From positions 1 through 49,488 of the forward strand of contig JAIDPH010000225.1 of NCBI GenBank assembly GCA_029062885.1: a stretch of 49,488 nucleotides of DNA, read 5' to 3'. A program made the position numbers and the translations under genes. Positions within the stretch are counted from its first letter, which is position 1. Every line of letters starts with the position of its first letter. Shown piece by piece: positions 24,879 to 35,008 of the stretch. The notes beneath the pieces were generated by a model, which saw nothing but the letters and a program-made list of their open reading frames with translations, was not told the origin of the DNA and ran no database searches. This stretch comes from Lachnospiraceae bacterium. GTDB lineage: Bacteria > Bacillota > Clostridia > Lachnospirales > Lachnospiraceae.

Positions 24879-27800
24879 ATGTTTGATGCAAAAATGGCTG
24901 TTCCGGAGGCACCGCTTCATAGAATGGAATTCGAGCATGATAACTGCGGTATTGGCGCCTGTGTCAATATCAAAGGTCAGAAAAGCCGTACCACTGTTGA
25001 GAATGCCTTGAAGATTGTTGAAAATCTGGAACATAGGGCAGGTAAGGACGCGGAAGGTAAGACCGGTGACGGCGTAGGTATACTGACTCAGATTCCGCAT
25101 AAATTCATGGTTAAGGTAACAAAGGAGCTGGGTATACAGATTGGCGAAGAAAGAGAATATGGCATAGGTGCATTTTTCTTCCCGCAGGATGAGTTACAGC
25201 GGAATCAGGCCAAGAAAATGTTTGAGATTATTGTAGAGAAGGAGGGGCTGCAATTCCTTGGGTGGAGAAGTGTGCCGACTAATCCGTCGGTACTTGGGCA
25301 CAAGGCGGTGGAATGTATGCCATGTATCATGCAGGCGTTTATCAAAAAGCCGGCAGGTATTGCCAAGGGACTTGATTTTGACAGAAAGCTGTATATATTG
25401 AGGAGAACATTCGAGCAGTCAACGGATGTAACCTACGTTGTATCTTTGTCCAGCAGGACGATTGTATACAAAGGTATGTTCCTTGTGGGACAGCTTCGTA
25501 CCTTCTTTTCGGATTTACAGGATAAGGACTTTGAATCGGCTATTGCCATAGTGCATTCCCGTTTTTCCACGAATACCAATCCAAGCTGGGAGCGCGCGCA
25601 CCCTAACAGGTTTATCGTACATAATGGTGAGATTAATACTATCCGCGGCAATGCGGATAAGATGCTGGCTCGTGAGGAGACGATGGAATCCGAGCATCTG
25701 GCAGGGCAGCTGCATAAGGTTCTGCCGGCAATCAGTGCATCGGGTTCGGATTCGGCGATGTTAGATAACACGCTGGAATTCCTTGTAATGAGTGGTATGC
25801 CTCTGCCACTGGCAGTCATGATTACTATTCCCGAGCCGTGGGAGAACAACAAGACCATGAGCCAGACGAAGAAGGATTTTTATCAGTATTATGCAACGAT
25901 GATGGAGCCATGGGATGGTCCTGCATCTATTCTGTTTTCTGACGGTGACATAATGGGAGCGGTGCTTGACAGAAACGGTCTGCGTCCTTCCAGATATATG
26001 ATTACGGATGACGATACACTTATTCTTTCCTCTGAGGTAGGCGTTCTGGATATTGAGCCTTCTAAAATAGTGATAAAGGAAAGACTGCATCCGGGAAAAA
26101 TGCTCTTGGTAGATATGGTGCAGGGCAGGGTTATTGATGATGACGAACTGAAAGAGACCTATGCTTCCGCACAGCCTTATGGGGAATGGCTGGATAATAA
26201 TATGGTAGCCCTGAAAGAATTAAAGATTCCGAATCAGAGAGTACCTGAGCTTACTTATGAAGAGAGGCAGCGTATGCAGAAGGCTTTCGGTTATAGCTAT
26301 GAGGAGTTGAAGACCAGTATACTTCCTATGGCAAAGAACGGTTCGGAGGCGATTGCGGCAATGGGTGTTGATACTCCGCTGCCGGTGCTTTCCAAAGCGC
26401 ATCATCCGCTTTTCCATTATTTTAAACAGCTGTTTGCACAGGTTACGAATCCGCCGATTGACGCGATTCGTGAGGAAGTAGTTACGTCTACCACTGTTTA
26501 TCTGGGTACTGATGGTAATTTGCTGGAAGAAAAGCCGGAAAACTGCAATATGTTAAGGGTACATAATCCGATTTTGACCAATACGGATTTGTTAAAAATT
26601 AAAAATATGAAATCAGAAGGTTTCAAGGTGGAGGTCGTTCCGATTACTTATTACAAAAACACAAGTCTTGAGAAGGCAATAGACAGACTTTTCGTTGAAG
26701 TGGACAGGGCTTTCCGCAGTGGGGTCAATATACTGATTCTTTCCGACAGGGGAGTGGACGAAAATCGTGTGGCTATTCCTTCGCTGTTGGCAGTATCTGC
26801 GCTTCAGCAGCATTTGGTCAATACGAAGAAGAGAACCAGTGTGGCAATCGTGTTGGAGTCGGCAGAACCAAGAGAGGTGCATCATTTTGCGACGCTCTTA
26901 GGTTTCGGAGCTTCTGCGATTAACCCGTATCTGGCGCAGGAGAGCATACGTGAGCTGATTGATAATCATATGCTGGATAAGGATTACTATGCGGCAGTGA
27001 ACGATTATAATGATGCGATTCTGCATGGAATAGTCAAAATTGCTTCCAAGATGGGTATTTCTACCATCCAGTCTTATCAGGGCTCAAAGATTTTTGAAGC
27101 AATTGGTATTGATAAGGAAGTGATCAATAAATATTTTACCAATACGGTATGCCGCGTAGGCGGAATTACATTAAAAGATATAGAAAAAGAAGTAGATACT
27201 TTGCATTCCATGGCTTTTGACCCGCTTGGTCTGGCTACTGACCTTGCACTGGACAGCCCGGGACATCATCAGATGAGAAGCGGTGCGGATGAACATCTGT
27301 ACAATCCTGAAACCATTCATCTGCTTCAGGAATCTGCTAAACGCGGTGACTATGAGATGTTCAAGCAATATACCAAAGCAGTCAATAATGAAGACAGTAT
27401 TAAGACCCTTCGAGGACTGATGGATTTCAACTATGCGAAGAAACCCGTGCCAATAGAGGAAGTTGAGAGCGTTGACACTATTGTCACAAGGTTTAAGACA
27501 GGCGCGATGTCTTATGGCTCGATTTCTAAAGAAGCACATGAGACAATGGCTATCGCTATGAACAGACTCCATGGTAAATCCAATTCGGGAGAAGGCGGCG
27601 AGGATAAGGACAGATTGACCATCGGAGCAGATGGACTTAACAGATGTTCCGCCATCAAGCAGGTAGCTAGCGGACGTTTCGGAGTAACAAGCGAATACCT
27701 GAACAGTGCGCAGGAAATACAGATTAAGATGGCGCAGGGAGCTAAGCCGGGTGAGGGTGGACACCTTCCGGGTGGAAAGGTATACCCGTGGATAGCTAAG

Positions 27801-29426
27801 ACAAGGCATTCAACGGCAGGCGTAAGCCTGATTTCACCGCCTCCTCATCACGACATATACTCGATTGAGGATTTAGCGCAGCTTATATATGATTTGAAGA
27901 ATGCCAATACAAGGGCAAGAATCTCTGTTAAGCTTGTTTCAGAAGCAGGCGTAGGCACTGTGGCAGCAGGTGTGGCAAAGGCAGGCGCACAGGTAGTTCT
28001 GGTGTCCGGTTATGACGGCGGTACAGGAGCGGCACCGCGCAGCTCCATTCATAATGCAGGCCTCCCATGGGAACTTGGACTTGCAGAGACACATCAGACT
28101 CTGATTCAGAATGGGTTAAGAAATAAGGTGCGTATTGAGACGGACGGCAAATTGATGAGCGGAAGAGACGTTGCTATTGCAGCAATTCTCGGTGCAGAGG
28201 AATTCGGATTTGCAACCGCACCGCTTGTTACGATGGGTTGTGTGATGATGAGAGTTTGCAATCTGGATACCTGTCCTGTCGGAGTGGCGACGCAGAATCC
28301 GGAGCTCAGAAAGAGGTTTAAGGGAAAACCGGAGTATGTTGAGAATTTCATGAAGTTCATAGCACAGGAGTTGAGGGAATATATGGCAGCATTAGGCGTG
28401 CGCACTGTGGATGAATTGGTTGGACGGACCGATTTGCTTAAGGTAAAGGATAATCTGCCTGAGAAGCTTAAGAAAATAGATTTGAGCCTGATTCTAGAGA
28501 ATCCTTATGTGGGAAGCAAGGAGAAAGTGATTTTCGACCCGAAGCAGGTTTATGATTTTGAATTGGAAAAGACTCTGGATGAAAAAGTGCTGTTAAGCCA
28601 GCTTAATAAAGCCATCGAGACGGGCTCAAAGAGAAGTCTGGAAGTCGATGTCTCCAATACTGACCGTACATTCGGAACAATATTGGGCTCTGAAATCACC
28701 AGAAAATTCGGAGATAAACTGGAAGAGGATACATATCGGATTTTGTGTAACGGTTCAGGTGGTCAGAGCTTCGGAGCCTTTATTCCTAAGGGATTGACCT
28801 TGGAGCTTGTCGGTGATTCCAATGACTACTTTGGTAAGGGGCTTTCCGGCGGAAAATTAATCGTATATCCGCCCAAAGGTTCTAAATTCAAGCAGGATGA
28901 GAATATTATCATCGGTAACGTGGCGCTTTACGGAGCTACATCCGGTAAGGCATTTATCAATGGAGTGGCGGGAGAGCGATTCTGTGTCCGTAATTCGGGA
29001 GCAATAGCTGTCGTAGAAGGCGTAGGCGACCATGGCTGCGAGTATATGACAGGCGGGCGCGTCGTAGTCTTAGGCGTGACCGGAAAGAACTTTGCGGCTG
29101 GTATGAGCGGCGGTATAGCTTATGTTCTGGACGAGGACAATGATTTATACACCAAGGTCAATAAGGAAATGGTTTCTTCCTATGAAATTACTTCCAAATA
29201 TGATGTTATTGAGCTTAAGGAAATGATTAAGGAACACGTTGCTTTGACTAATTCAGTCAAAGGAAAGGAGATTCTGGATAATTTCGGCGAATATCTTCCT
29301 AAGTTCAAGAAGATTATTCCGCACGACTATGAGCGTATGCTAAAGCTTATCGTTCAGATGGAGGAAAAAGGACTGAGCGCTGAGCAGGCACAGATTGAAG
29401 CATTTTACGCAAACATGGCGAAATAA
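24879..29426 (+). CDS. gltB: Glutamate synthase, large (alpha) subunit
   Basis: A 1515-residue NADPH-type glutamate synthase large subunit. It takes the amide nitrogen of glutamine and passes ammonia through a tunnel to 2-oxoglutarate. Cys23 (DNCGIGAC) is the glutaminase nucleophile, so a 22-residue propeptide should be removed. The central and FMN-binding synthase domains follow (SYGSISKEAHETMA, GEGGEDKDR, PGEGGHLPGGKV). The [3Fe-4S] cysteines are C1121, C1127 and C1132 (CVMMRVCNLDTC). The C-terminal beta-helix domain has the GxxGG repeats. Start chosen at the ATG after GGAAGGAG; a TTG 30 bases earlier is unnecessary. Forms a complex with the gltD product. Confidence 0.97.
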   Translation: MFDAKMAVPEAPLHRMEFEHDNCGIGACVNIKGQKSRTTVENALKIVENLEHRAGKDAEGKTGDGVGILTQIPHKFMVKVTKELGIQIGEEREYGIGAFFFPQDELQRNQAKKMFEIIVEKEGLQFLGWRSVPTNPSVLGHKAVECMPCIMQAFIKKPAGIAKGLDFDRKLYILRRTFEQSTDVTYVVSLSSRTIVYKGMFLVGQLRTFFSDLQDKDFESAIAIVHSRFSTNTNPSWERAHPNRFIVHNGEINTIRGNADKMLAREETMESEHLAGQLHKVLPAISASGSDSAMLDNTLEFLVMSGMPLPLAVMITIPEPWENNKTMSQTKKDFYQYYATMMEPWDGPASILFSDGDIMGAVLDRNGLRPSRYMITDDDTLILSSEVGVLDIEPSKIVIKERLHPGKMLLVDMVQGRVIDDDELKETYASAQPYGEWLDNNMVALKELKIPNQRVPELTYEERQRMQKAFGYSYEELKTSILPMAKNGSEAIAAMGVDTPLPVLSKAHHPLFHYFKQLFAQVTNPPIDAIREEVVTSTTVYLGTDGNLLEEKPENCNMLRVHNPILTNTDLLKIKNMKSEGFKVEVVPITYYKNTSLEKAIDRLFVEVDRAFRSGVNILILSDRGVDENRVAIPSLLAVSALQQHLVNTKKRTSVAIVLESAEPREVHHFATLLGFGASAINPYLAQESIRELIDNHMLDKDYYAAVNDYNDAILHGIVKIASKMGISTIQSYQGSKIFEAIGIDKEVINKYFTNTVCRVGGITLKDIEKEVDTLHSMAFDPLGLATDLALDSPGHHQMRSGADEHLYNPETIHLLQESAKRGDYEMFKQYTKAVNNEDSIKTLRGLMDFNYAKKPVPIEEVESVDTIVTRFKTGAMSYGSISKEAHETMAIAMNRLHGKSNSGEGGEDKDRLTIGADGLNRCSAIKQVASGRFGVTSEYLNSAQEIQIKMAQGAKPGEGGHLPGGKVYPWIAKTRHSTAGVSLISPPPHHDIYSIEDLAQLIYDLKNANTRARISVKLVSEAGVGTVAAGVAKAGAQVVLVSGYDGGTGAAPRSSIHNAGLPWELGLAETHQTLIQNGLRNKVRIETDGKLMSGRDVAIAAILGAEEFGFATAPLVTMGCVMMRVCNLDTCPVGVATQNPELRKRFKGKPEYVENFMKFIAQELREYMAALGVRTVDELVGRTDLLKVKDNLPEKLKKIDLSLILENPYVGSKEKVIFDPKQVYDFELEKTLDEKVLLSQLNKAIETGSKRSLEVDVSNTDRTFGTILGSEITRKFGDKLEEDTYRILCNGSGGQSFGAFIPKGLTLELVGDSNDYFGKGLSGGKLIVYPPKGSKFKQDENIIIGNVALYGATSGKAFINGVAGERFCVRNSGAIAVVEGVGDHGCEYMTGGRVVVLGVTGKNFAAGMSGGIAYVLDEDNDLYTKVNKEMVSSYEITSKYDVIELKEMIKEHVALTNSVKGKEILDNFGEYLPKFKKIIPHDYERMLKLIVQMEEKGLSAEQAQIEAFYANMAK

Positions 29427-29468
29427 TAGGTTGAAAATAAACGAGATTATAGAAGGGAAGTAGAGAAT

Positions 29469-30962
29469 ATGGGAAAACCTACCGGATTTTTGGATTATGA
29501 GCGTAAAGTTTCGACTGATGTGAGTCCGAAACAGCGTATAAAAAATTTTAATGAATTTCATGAGCACCTTTCCATGGAAGAACAGCAGCTGCAGGGAGCG
29601 CGCTGCATGGATTGCGGAGTGCCTTTCTGCCAGTCGGGAATGACGCTTTGCGGCATGACTTCAGGCTGTCCCTTGCACAATCTGGTGCCTGAATGGAACG
29701 ATTTGGTTTATACGGGGAATTGGGAGCAGGCATATAACCGTCTGCACAAGACTAATAATTTCCCGGAATTTACATCGAGAGTATGTCCGGCATTGTGCGA
29801 AGCAGCCTGTACATGTAATCTGACAGGAGAACCGGTGTCTACCAAGGAAAATGAATACGCGATTATAGAGAATGCATATGAAAAAGGCTATGCCGCTGCC
29901 AAGCCGCCTAAGACCAGAACCGGCAAAACCGTGGCTGTTGTGGGAAGCGGCCCATCCGGCTTAGCGGTAGCGGATCAATTGAATAAGAGAGGACATTCGG
30001 TAACGGTATTTGAGCGTTCTGACAGAATCGGCGGGCTTCTTATGTATGGAATTCCGAATATGAAGCTTGAAAAGCACATTATTGAGCGTAAGATTAAGGT
30101 AATGGAGGAAGAAGGCGTTGTTTTTGAAACAAATGCCGATATTGGAAAAGGAGTAAAGGCAGCGAAGCTGTTAAAGGATTTTGACCGCGTGGTGCTTGCA
30201 TGCGGCTCTTCGAATCCAAGGGATATCGATGCACCCGGAAGAGATGCTAAAGGTATATACTTTGCAGTTGATTTCTTAAGCAGAAACACAAAGAGCCTTT
30301 TGGATTCTGATTTTAAGGATAAACAATACGTGGATACCAAGGACAAAAATGTAGTCATCATAGGAGGTGGCGATACCGGAAATGACTGTGTCGGCACGGC
30401 AATCAGGCACGGCGCCAAATCCGTGACACAAATCGAAATGATGCCAAAAGCCCCTGATGAGAGAGCGCAGAACAATCCGTGGCCGGAGTGGCCCAAAATC
30501 TGCAAGACCGATTATGGCCAGCAGGAGGCGATCGCGGTTTACGGTCACGATCCGCGTATCTATGAATCCACGGTTAAGGAGTTTATAAAAGACAAGGACG
30601 GAAACCTGAAAGGTGTAAAGATAGTCAGTCTCACATGGGAAAAAGACGCTGCCACCGGCCGTATGAACATGAAAGAAGTAAGCGGCTCCGAAAAGGTACT
30701 GGATGCGGAAATCGTACTGATTGCGGCAGGCTTTCTGGGAAGCCAGAAATATGTGACCGATGCCTTCAAGGTTGAATTGGACGGAAGAACCAATGTAAAG
30801 ACCGCTCCGGGAGCCTTTAAGACAAGCGCGGATAACGTATTTGTTACAGGAGATATGCATACAGGGCAGTCACTGGTGGTTAAGGCGATACGCCAGGGCA
30901 GAGAGTGTGCAAGAGAGGTTGATGAGAGTTTGATGGGGTATACGAATTTGTATATTCAGTGA
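29469..30962 (+). CDS. gltD: Glutamate synthase, small (beta) subunit
   Basis: A 497-residue FAD- and NADPH-dependent subunit that feeds electrons to GltB. N-terminal cysteines for two low-potential [4Fe-4S] clusters are in ARCMDCGVPFC, SGCPLHN and VCPALCEAACTCN. The FAD motif is VGSGPSG (about residues 158-164) and the NADPH motif is IIGGGDTGNDCVG. Length is normal. It starts 42 bases after gltB with AAGGGAAG upstream and is followed by a strong terminator. Its core is paralogous to residues about 380-840 of the oxidoreductase at 10709. Confidence 0.97.
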   Translation: MGKPTGFLDYERKVSTDVSPKQRIKNFNEFHEHLSMEEQQLQGARCMDCGVPFCQSGMTLCGMTSGCPLHNLVPEWNDLVYTGNWEQAYNRLHKTNNFPEFTSRVCPALCEAACTCNLTGEPVSTKENEYAIIENAYEKGYAAAKPPKTRTGKTVAVVGSGPSGLAVADQLNKRGHSVTVFERSDRIGGLLMYGIPNMKLEKHIIERKIKVMEEEGVVFETNADIGKGVKAAKLLKDFDRVVLACGSSNPRDIDAPGRDAKGIYFAVDFLSRNTKSLLDSDFKDKQYVDTKDKNVVIIGGGDTGNDCVGTAIRHGAKSVTQIEMMPKAPDERAQNNPWPEWPKICKTDYGQQEAIAVYGHDPRIYESTVKEFIKDKDGNLKGVKIVSLTWEKDAATGRMNMKEVSGSEKVLDAEIVLIAAGFLGSQKYVTDAFKVELDGRTNVKTAPGAFKTSADNVFVTGDMHTGQSLVVKAIRQGRECAREVDESLMGYTNLYIQ

Positions 30963-30981
30963 TTTGATAGTATAAAATTAA

Positions 30982-31023
30982 GTTGGTCATGACAAAACTT
31001 GCCGTCATGGCCAACTATTTTTT
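30982..31023 (+). terminator. Intrinsic terminator after gltBD
   Basis: GTTGGTCATGAC (30982-30993) pairs with GTCATGGCCAAC (31004-31015, one G-U), loop of ten bases, then TATTTTTT. Confidence 0.88.
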
Positions 31024-31100
31024 ACAATAAATTTGAATGGAACTGTGAGTATGTTTGTGGTAAGATAATGATGCCTGAGTAATCCGGCAAATCATAGGCT

Positions 31101-32771
31101 ATGAAGAAACATAAATTTGTTGAAGATGAGAAAGGGTTCACGCACAGGGAGCGTGATTTGGTTCGTGGGAAACATATGAGAAAAATTATTAGTCAATTTA
31201 CAGTACTTACAACGCTGTTTTTCTGTCTTTTTGCACATGGATACAGGTTTGCTAACAACATCCTATCCCACGATGCGCTATTGGAAGTAGTACAAGAAGA
31301 CAGCGCCTGGCAGATAGCTCTTGGCAGGATAATGCATCCGGTATTGATTCTTTTAAGAGGCGGAATATGCTCCCCATGGCTTATATGCATTCTGGAAACA
31401 ACGTGGTTTATATTGACAGTGTGTTTTATGGCAGATTTGTTTAATATACATTCCGAGGCGCATCTGGCAGCACTTGCGGGAATCGTAGTGTGTAGCCATG
31501 CTTTTATAAGTACAAATGCTGCTTTTCTGCAATGTGCTGATTTTTATGCATTTGCATTATTTATGAGCGTATTAGGTGTATGGCTCATGAAAAAGGGCGG
31601 TGTACTCAAAACCGCTGTGGGCATAATCTGCCTCGTTCTGTGTCTTGGCACATACCAGGCATATATATGCGTCACCCTCGCCCTCATTGTAATGCTTGCA
31701 ATTCGCAAGCTGTCAGATGGGGAATATTGGCATTCCACAGCCAGAAATCTGTTTAAAAATGCCCTAGTTCTGTTTGCCTCGGCTTTTCTTTATTTGATAG
31801 GCTGGAAGATGCTTCAGCGTATCTTGGGCATATGGACTGCCGATACATATAACGGTATGGCGCATCTTGGCGACTACTCAGATATATCTTTTGTCTCAGT
31901 CATTATTACCTGTTATAAAAACTTTTTAAGGTTTTTCACTAATCCCACGCCTTTTTCAACTATGACGTTCAGAAATATCAACATGAGCATCTTGTGGGAA
32001 TGGCTGATTAGGTTCGTAAATGCAGCAATATTCATTAAACTTGGAATCAATCTGTATAGAGTTAACCGCAAAAACCGATATAACTGTAGCAGTGACGGCG
32101 AATCAAGGCAGCAGTGGATATGTGGGAACATTTTGATGATATTCTTAATTGTGGTTTTTCCGTTATGCTGCAACTTTGTATGTCTGATGAGCAAGGGAAT
32201 GGAGCACGATTTGATGACATTTGCATTTATATGTCCATACATATTAGCAATAATGTTCGATGATAATGCAGCGGAGGTGAATAACAGTCCGAGAATCAAT
32301 ACATCGGTTATTTCTGCTCACAGTATGAGATGGTTTATAAGCTATGCCACGTCGATTCTTTTGTCTGTCATTATATGGTCAAACGTGGTCTATGCAAATC
32401 AGACTTACTATAAAAAGTCATTGCAGGAGCAGGCAGCCATATCACTGATGACTCGAATAGTCAATGATATAGAGAGACATGAGGGTTATATTCCCGGCGT
32501 GACTCCGGTTGCATTCATAGGCTCATTTGAGAAATCTCCTTATACAGTGGAATTATCGGGATTTACCGATATAACGCCATATGGTATGGGGCGGACAGCG
32601 CTTACTTACTTCGGTACGGATTATGCGATGTTAAAATATGTAATAAACGTAAACATGAACCTTACGCGCGTAGACGAATTAGATGCAGAAATGTTCTCCA
32701 TGCCCTGTTACCCAGTGGATGGGTCTATTAATTATATCGGGGATGTATTGATAATAAAGATTTCGGATTAA
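31101..32771 (+). CDS. GtrII-like polytopic membrane protein (glucosyltransferase domain)
   Basis: A 556-residue protein with about ten to twelve hydrophobic segments between residues 25 and 440 and a hydrophilic C-terminal part. The first loop carries NNILSHDALLE and WQIALGRIMHPVL, followed later by GTYQAYICVTLALIV, which resembles the GtrII family of integral membrane glucosyltransferases that modify surface polysaccharides. The acidic loop after helix 1 would be the active-site region. Ribosome binding site is weak (ATAGGCT) and a second ATG (MRKIIS, codon 26) is possible. It stands alone between two terminators. Confidence 0.7.
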   Translation: MKKHKFVEDEKGFTHRERDLVRGKHMRKIISQFTVLTTLFFCLFAHGYRFANNILSHDALLEVVQEDSAWQIALGRIMHPVLILLRGGICSPWLICILETTWFILTVCFMADLFNIHSEAHLAALAGIVVCSHAFISTNAAFLQCADFYAFALFMSVLGVWLMKKGGVLKTAVGIICLVLCLGTYQAYICVTLALIVMLAIRKLSDGEYWHSTARNLFKNALVLFASAFLYLIGWKMLQRILGIWTADTYNGMAHLGDYSDISFVSVIITCYKNFLRFFTNPTPFSTMTFRNINMSILWEWLIRFVNAAIFIKLGINLYRVNRKNRYNCSSDGESRQQWICGNILMIFLIVVFPLCCNFVCLMSKGMEHDLMTFAFICPYILAIMFDDNAAEVNNSPRINTSVISAHSMRWFISYATSILLSVIIWSNVVYANQTYYKKSLQEQAAISLMTRIVNDIERHEGYIPGVTPVAFIGSFEKSPYTVELSGFTDITPYGMGRTALTYFGTDYAMLKYVINVNMNLTRVDELDAEMFSMPCYPVDGSINYIGDVLIIKISD

Positions 32772-32786
32772 GAATGTTACATATGC

Positions 32787-32828
32787 TTTCCCTTGTTTTG
32801 TCAATATTGGCAGCAGGGGAAATTTTTG
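32787..32828 (+). terminator. Intrinsic terminator after the GtrII-like gene
   Basis: TTTCCCTTGTT (32787-32797) pairs with AGCAGGGGAAA (32812-32822) using two G-U pairs, followed by five Ts (32823-32827). Confidence 0.7.
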
Positions 32829-32863
32829 TTGCGTAAAAATATTTTATAAATAAAAAATATTAG

Positions 32864-32893
32864 TGAAACTTTTTAAATATGGAAAAAATCTAA
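32864..32893 (+). promoter_or_regulatory. Candidate ECF (SigV-type) autoregulated promoter
   Basis: TGAAAC (32864-32869) with a following T run, and ATCTAA (32888-32893) as the -10 region, before the sigma factor gene. TGAAAC is the usual -35 box of ECF promoters; the -10 lacks the common CGTC. Autoregulation fits known SigV systems. Confidence 0.5.
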
Positions 32894-32926
32894 TCTTATA
32901 GAATGACATAGAGGAGGTGAATAGCC

Positions 32927-33451
32927 TTGCATTTATCTTCCGGAAAAAGAAATGCAGCTAATAAAGCTTTAATAGAAGAAATAATTTTGGATAAATATAA
33001 TCAATATTATCGTTTGGCATATAGCTATACTCATAAGGAAGCGGATGCATGTGATATTGTGCAAAATGGCGCATTTAAGGCGATTAGAAGCAGTCATACT
33101 TTAAAGGAGCCGCAATACGCAGAGAGCTGGATATACCGTATCATGCTGAATGAATGTTTTCAGTATGTAAAGCGCCCAAAACCGCTTTCTTACGAAGTTC
33201 TTCAAGAGGAAAACACGCTAGAAGCAGAAGCTAAAGAGGACCATTATGCTGACATAGATTTGCAGAATGCGTTGGATGTACTTAAAGATGAGGATAGGAT
33301 TGTTATTATATTGAAATACTTTGAGGATAAGAAGTTAGAAGAGATTGCAGATATTCTTGGGGAAAATGTTAATACGATTAAGAGCAGATTGTACCGCGGT
33401 ATAAAAAAACTGCGTAATATTCTCTCAGACAAGACAAACGGCAAAAACTAA
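32927..33451 (+). CDS. ECF sigma factor, SigV-like
   Basis: A 174-residue extracytoplasmic-function sigma factor. Region 2 includes YYRLAYSYTHKEADACDIVQ and AESWIYRIMLNECFQ; region 4 is DALNVLKDEDRIVII-type sequence followed by KLEEIADILGENVNTIKSRLYRG, the -35 recognition helix-turn-helix. The start is TTG, seven bases after GGAGGTG. The gene is directly followed by an RsiV-like anti-sigma factor, so the pair should answer to an envelope signal; in Bacillus and Clostridioides SigV responds to lysozyme. Confidence 0.9.
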   Translation: MHLSSGKRNAANKALIEEIILDKYNQYYRLAYSYTHKEADACDIVQNGAFKAIRSSHTLKEPQYAESWIYRIMLNECFQYVKRPKPLSYEVLQEENTLEAEAKEDHYADIDLQNALDVLKDEDRIVIILKYFEDKKLEEIADILGENVNTIKSRLYRGIKKLRNILSDKTNGKN

Positions 33452-33469
33452 GAAGGGGGTATAATCAGT

Positions 33470-34429
33470 ATGAATAAAGATTCGGATATGAATATATTGG
33501 ATGATTCGGTTGAAGAAATCATAGAATTGTTAAAAGAAGAATATGAAAAGCCGCAAATGTCTCAAAAACAGTTGGGAGAGCTGCGGGCAAAAATGAAGGA
33601 GGCAGACAGAATGAATAATAAAGAGCGTAGAAATGCGAAATTTATTAGATTAGCTGTAGCGGCAGCTGTATTAATCGGAATTTTTATGATTTTGCCGAAT
33701 ACATCGGCTGCTGTTGCAAATGCGATGGAGCAGATACCCGTTATTGGGCAGTTTGTTAAAGTTGTAACATTCCGTGATTATGAGTATGAAACGGATAGAA
33801 ATATGGCGGATATCAAAGTTCCTGAAATAAAACCGAATATACAGACAGAAGACGGACAGGTAGAAGATGGGCAGACAAATAATAGCGATGTACTGGAAAA
33901 TCTGGAGCATACAACGGAGGAGATAAATGCAGAAATACAGGAAATTACAGATAAGCTGATAGCTGAGTTTGAAGCTAATCTGGAATACGAAGAGGGATAT
34001 CAGGATGTTATCGTAACCAGTGAGGTACTATCGACAACGGCAGACTATTTTACCTTGAAGCTGATTTGCTATCAGGGGGCCGGAAGTGGTTATGAATGGA
34101 ACTATTACTATACAATTGATTTGAACACCGGAGAACGTCTGAAATTAAAAGACCTTTTTAAGGAAGGTGCAGACTATATTACGCCAATCAGTGAGAATAT
34201 AAAAAAGCAGATGCAGGAACAGATGGATAAAGACGAAAATGTGTATTATTGGCTGAATGATGAAATAGTAGACTGGAATTTTAAATCTATTACAGACGAA
34301 ACCTCTTTTTATCTGAATGAAAAGGACAATGTGGTAATCGGATTTAATGAAGGGGAAGTGGCGCCAATGTATATGGGAACTGTGGAGTTTGAGATTCCGG
34401 CGGATGTATTGAGCGATATCAGAAAGTAA
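33470..34429 (+). CDS. RsiV-like anti-sigma factor (DUF3298)
   Basis: A 319-residue single-pass membrane protein. Residues 1-60 are cytoplasmic and bind sigma; the membrane helix is about 63-80 (LAVAAAVLIGIFMILP); residues 110-319 are outside. The external part has YFTLKLICYQGAGSGYEWNY, LNTGERLKLKDLFKEG and VAPMYMGTVEFEIP, typical of DUF3298. In B. subtilis the RsiV DUF3298 domain binds lysozyme, is cleaved and frees SigV. No oatA, dlt or pdaV target is nearby. Eighteen bases separate it from the sigma gene. Confidence 0.85.
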   Translation: MNKDSDMNILDDSVEEIIELLKEEYEKPQMSQKQLGELRAKMKEADRMNNKERRNAKFIRLAVAAAVLIGIFMILPNTSAAVANAMEQIPVIGQFVKVVTFRDYEYETDRNMADIKVPEIKPNIQTEDGQVEDGQTNNSDVLENLEHTTEEINAEIQEITDKLIAEFEANLEYEEGYQDVIVTSEVLSTTADYFTLKLICYQGAGSGYEWNYYYTIDLNTGERLKLKDLFKEGADYITPISENIKKQMQEQMDKDENVYYWLNDEIVDWNFKSITDETSFYLNEKDNVVIGFNEGEVAPMYMGTVEFEIPADVLSDIRK

Positions 34430-34434
34430 GAGAT

Positions 34435-34475
34435 AGCGGCGATTTGGATGGCTTCCATTTCGTCGTTATTTTTAT
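34435..34475 (+). terminator. Intrinsic terminator between the two sigma cassettes
   Basis: AGCGGCGA (34435-34442) pairs with TCGTCGTT (34460-34467) through G-U pairs, with inner TGGA/TCCA, followed by ATTTTTAT. It separates the RsiV gene from the second sigma factor. Confidence 0.75.
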
Positions 34476-34546
34476 ATAATTAAAAATAGTCCGCACATTT
34501 TACCGCTCTTAGCCGTTAAACATTATGAAGGGGGATTACACAGCGT

Positions 34547-35008
34547 ATGGATATCGCAGAACAATACGACAAAATATATCGCTATTGCTATTTCAAGCTG
34601 CGTGACGTGCAATTGGCACAGGATATCACACAGGAAACCTTTCTTCGCTTTTACAGACAGGATATGACCCTTGATAACGGCAAAGAGTTACCATATTTAT
34701 ATACGATTGCCAAGAATCTATGCGTGGATGAGTTTCGCAGAAAGCCATTTGACAGCATAGAAGATATTGAAGAAAAGGCAGACTTTGATAAATCGGACGA
34801 ATGGATAAATAATCTGGCGGTGAGATCCGCTATGGAAAAACTGCCGCTGGATGAACAGGAACTATTGTTTCTGCGATATGTGAATGAGATTTCTGTAGCT
34901 TCGATATGCAAAACAGTAGGAATGTCACGATTTAGTGTATACCGCAGGTTGTCAAAAGCCCTGAAAAAGTTGAAGGAAGAGTTAAAGAAGGAGGGATTCC
35001 CTGAATGA
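34547..35008 (+). CDS. Second ECF-type sigma factor
   Basis: A 153-residue sigma-70 family protein. Region 2 includes YCYFKLRDVQLAQDITQETFLRFYR and YLYTIAKNLCVDEFRR; region 4 includes LPLDEQELLFLRYVNEISVASICKTVGMSRFSVYRRLSKAL. It is only distantly like the first sigma factor, so this is not a local duplication. Ribosome binding site GGGGG, twelve bases from the start, is rather far. Its stop overlaps the start of the next gene (ATGA), and four genes follow as one coupled unit ending in an ABC-2 transporter. No DUF3298 or zinc-type anti-sigma gene follows. Confidence 0.88.
   Translation: MDIAEQYDKIYRYCYFKLRDVQLAQDITQETFLRFYRQDMTLDNGKELPYLYTIAKNLCVDEFRRKPFDSIEDIEEKADFDKSDEWINNLAVRSAMEKLPLDEQELLFLRYVNEISVASICKTVGMSRFSVYRRLSKALKKLKEELKKEGFPE

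Noticed and set aside
27171-27809. 212-codon minus-strand frame inside gltB
   Set aside because: Antisense shadow of a conserved enzyme; composition and lack of a start signal do not support a gene.
32927-35008. The two sigma genes as duplicates of one another
   Set aside because: Their regions 2 and 4 differ strongly and they have different partner genes.
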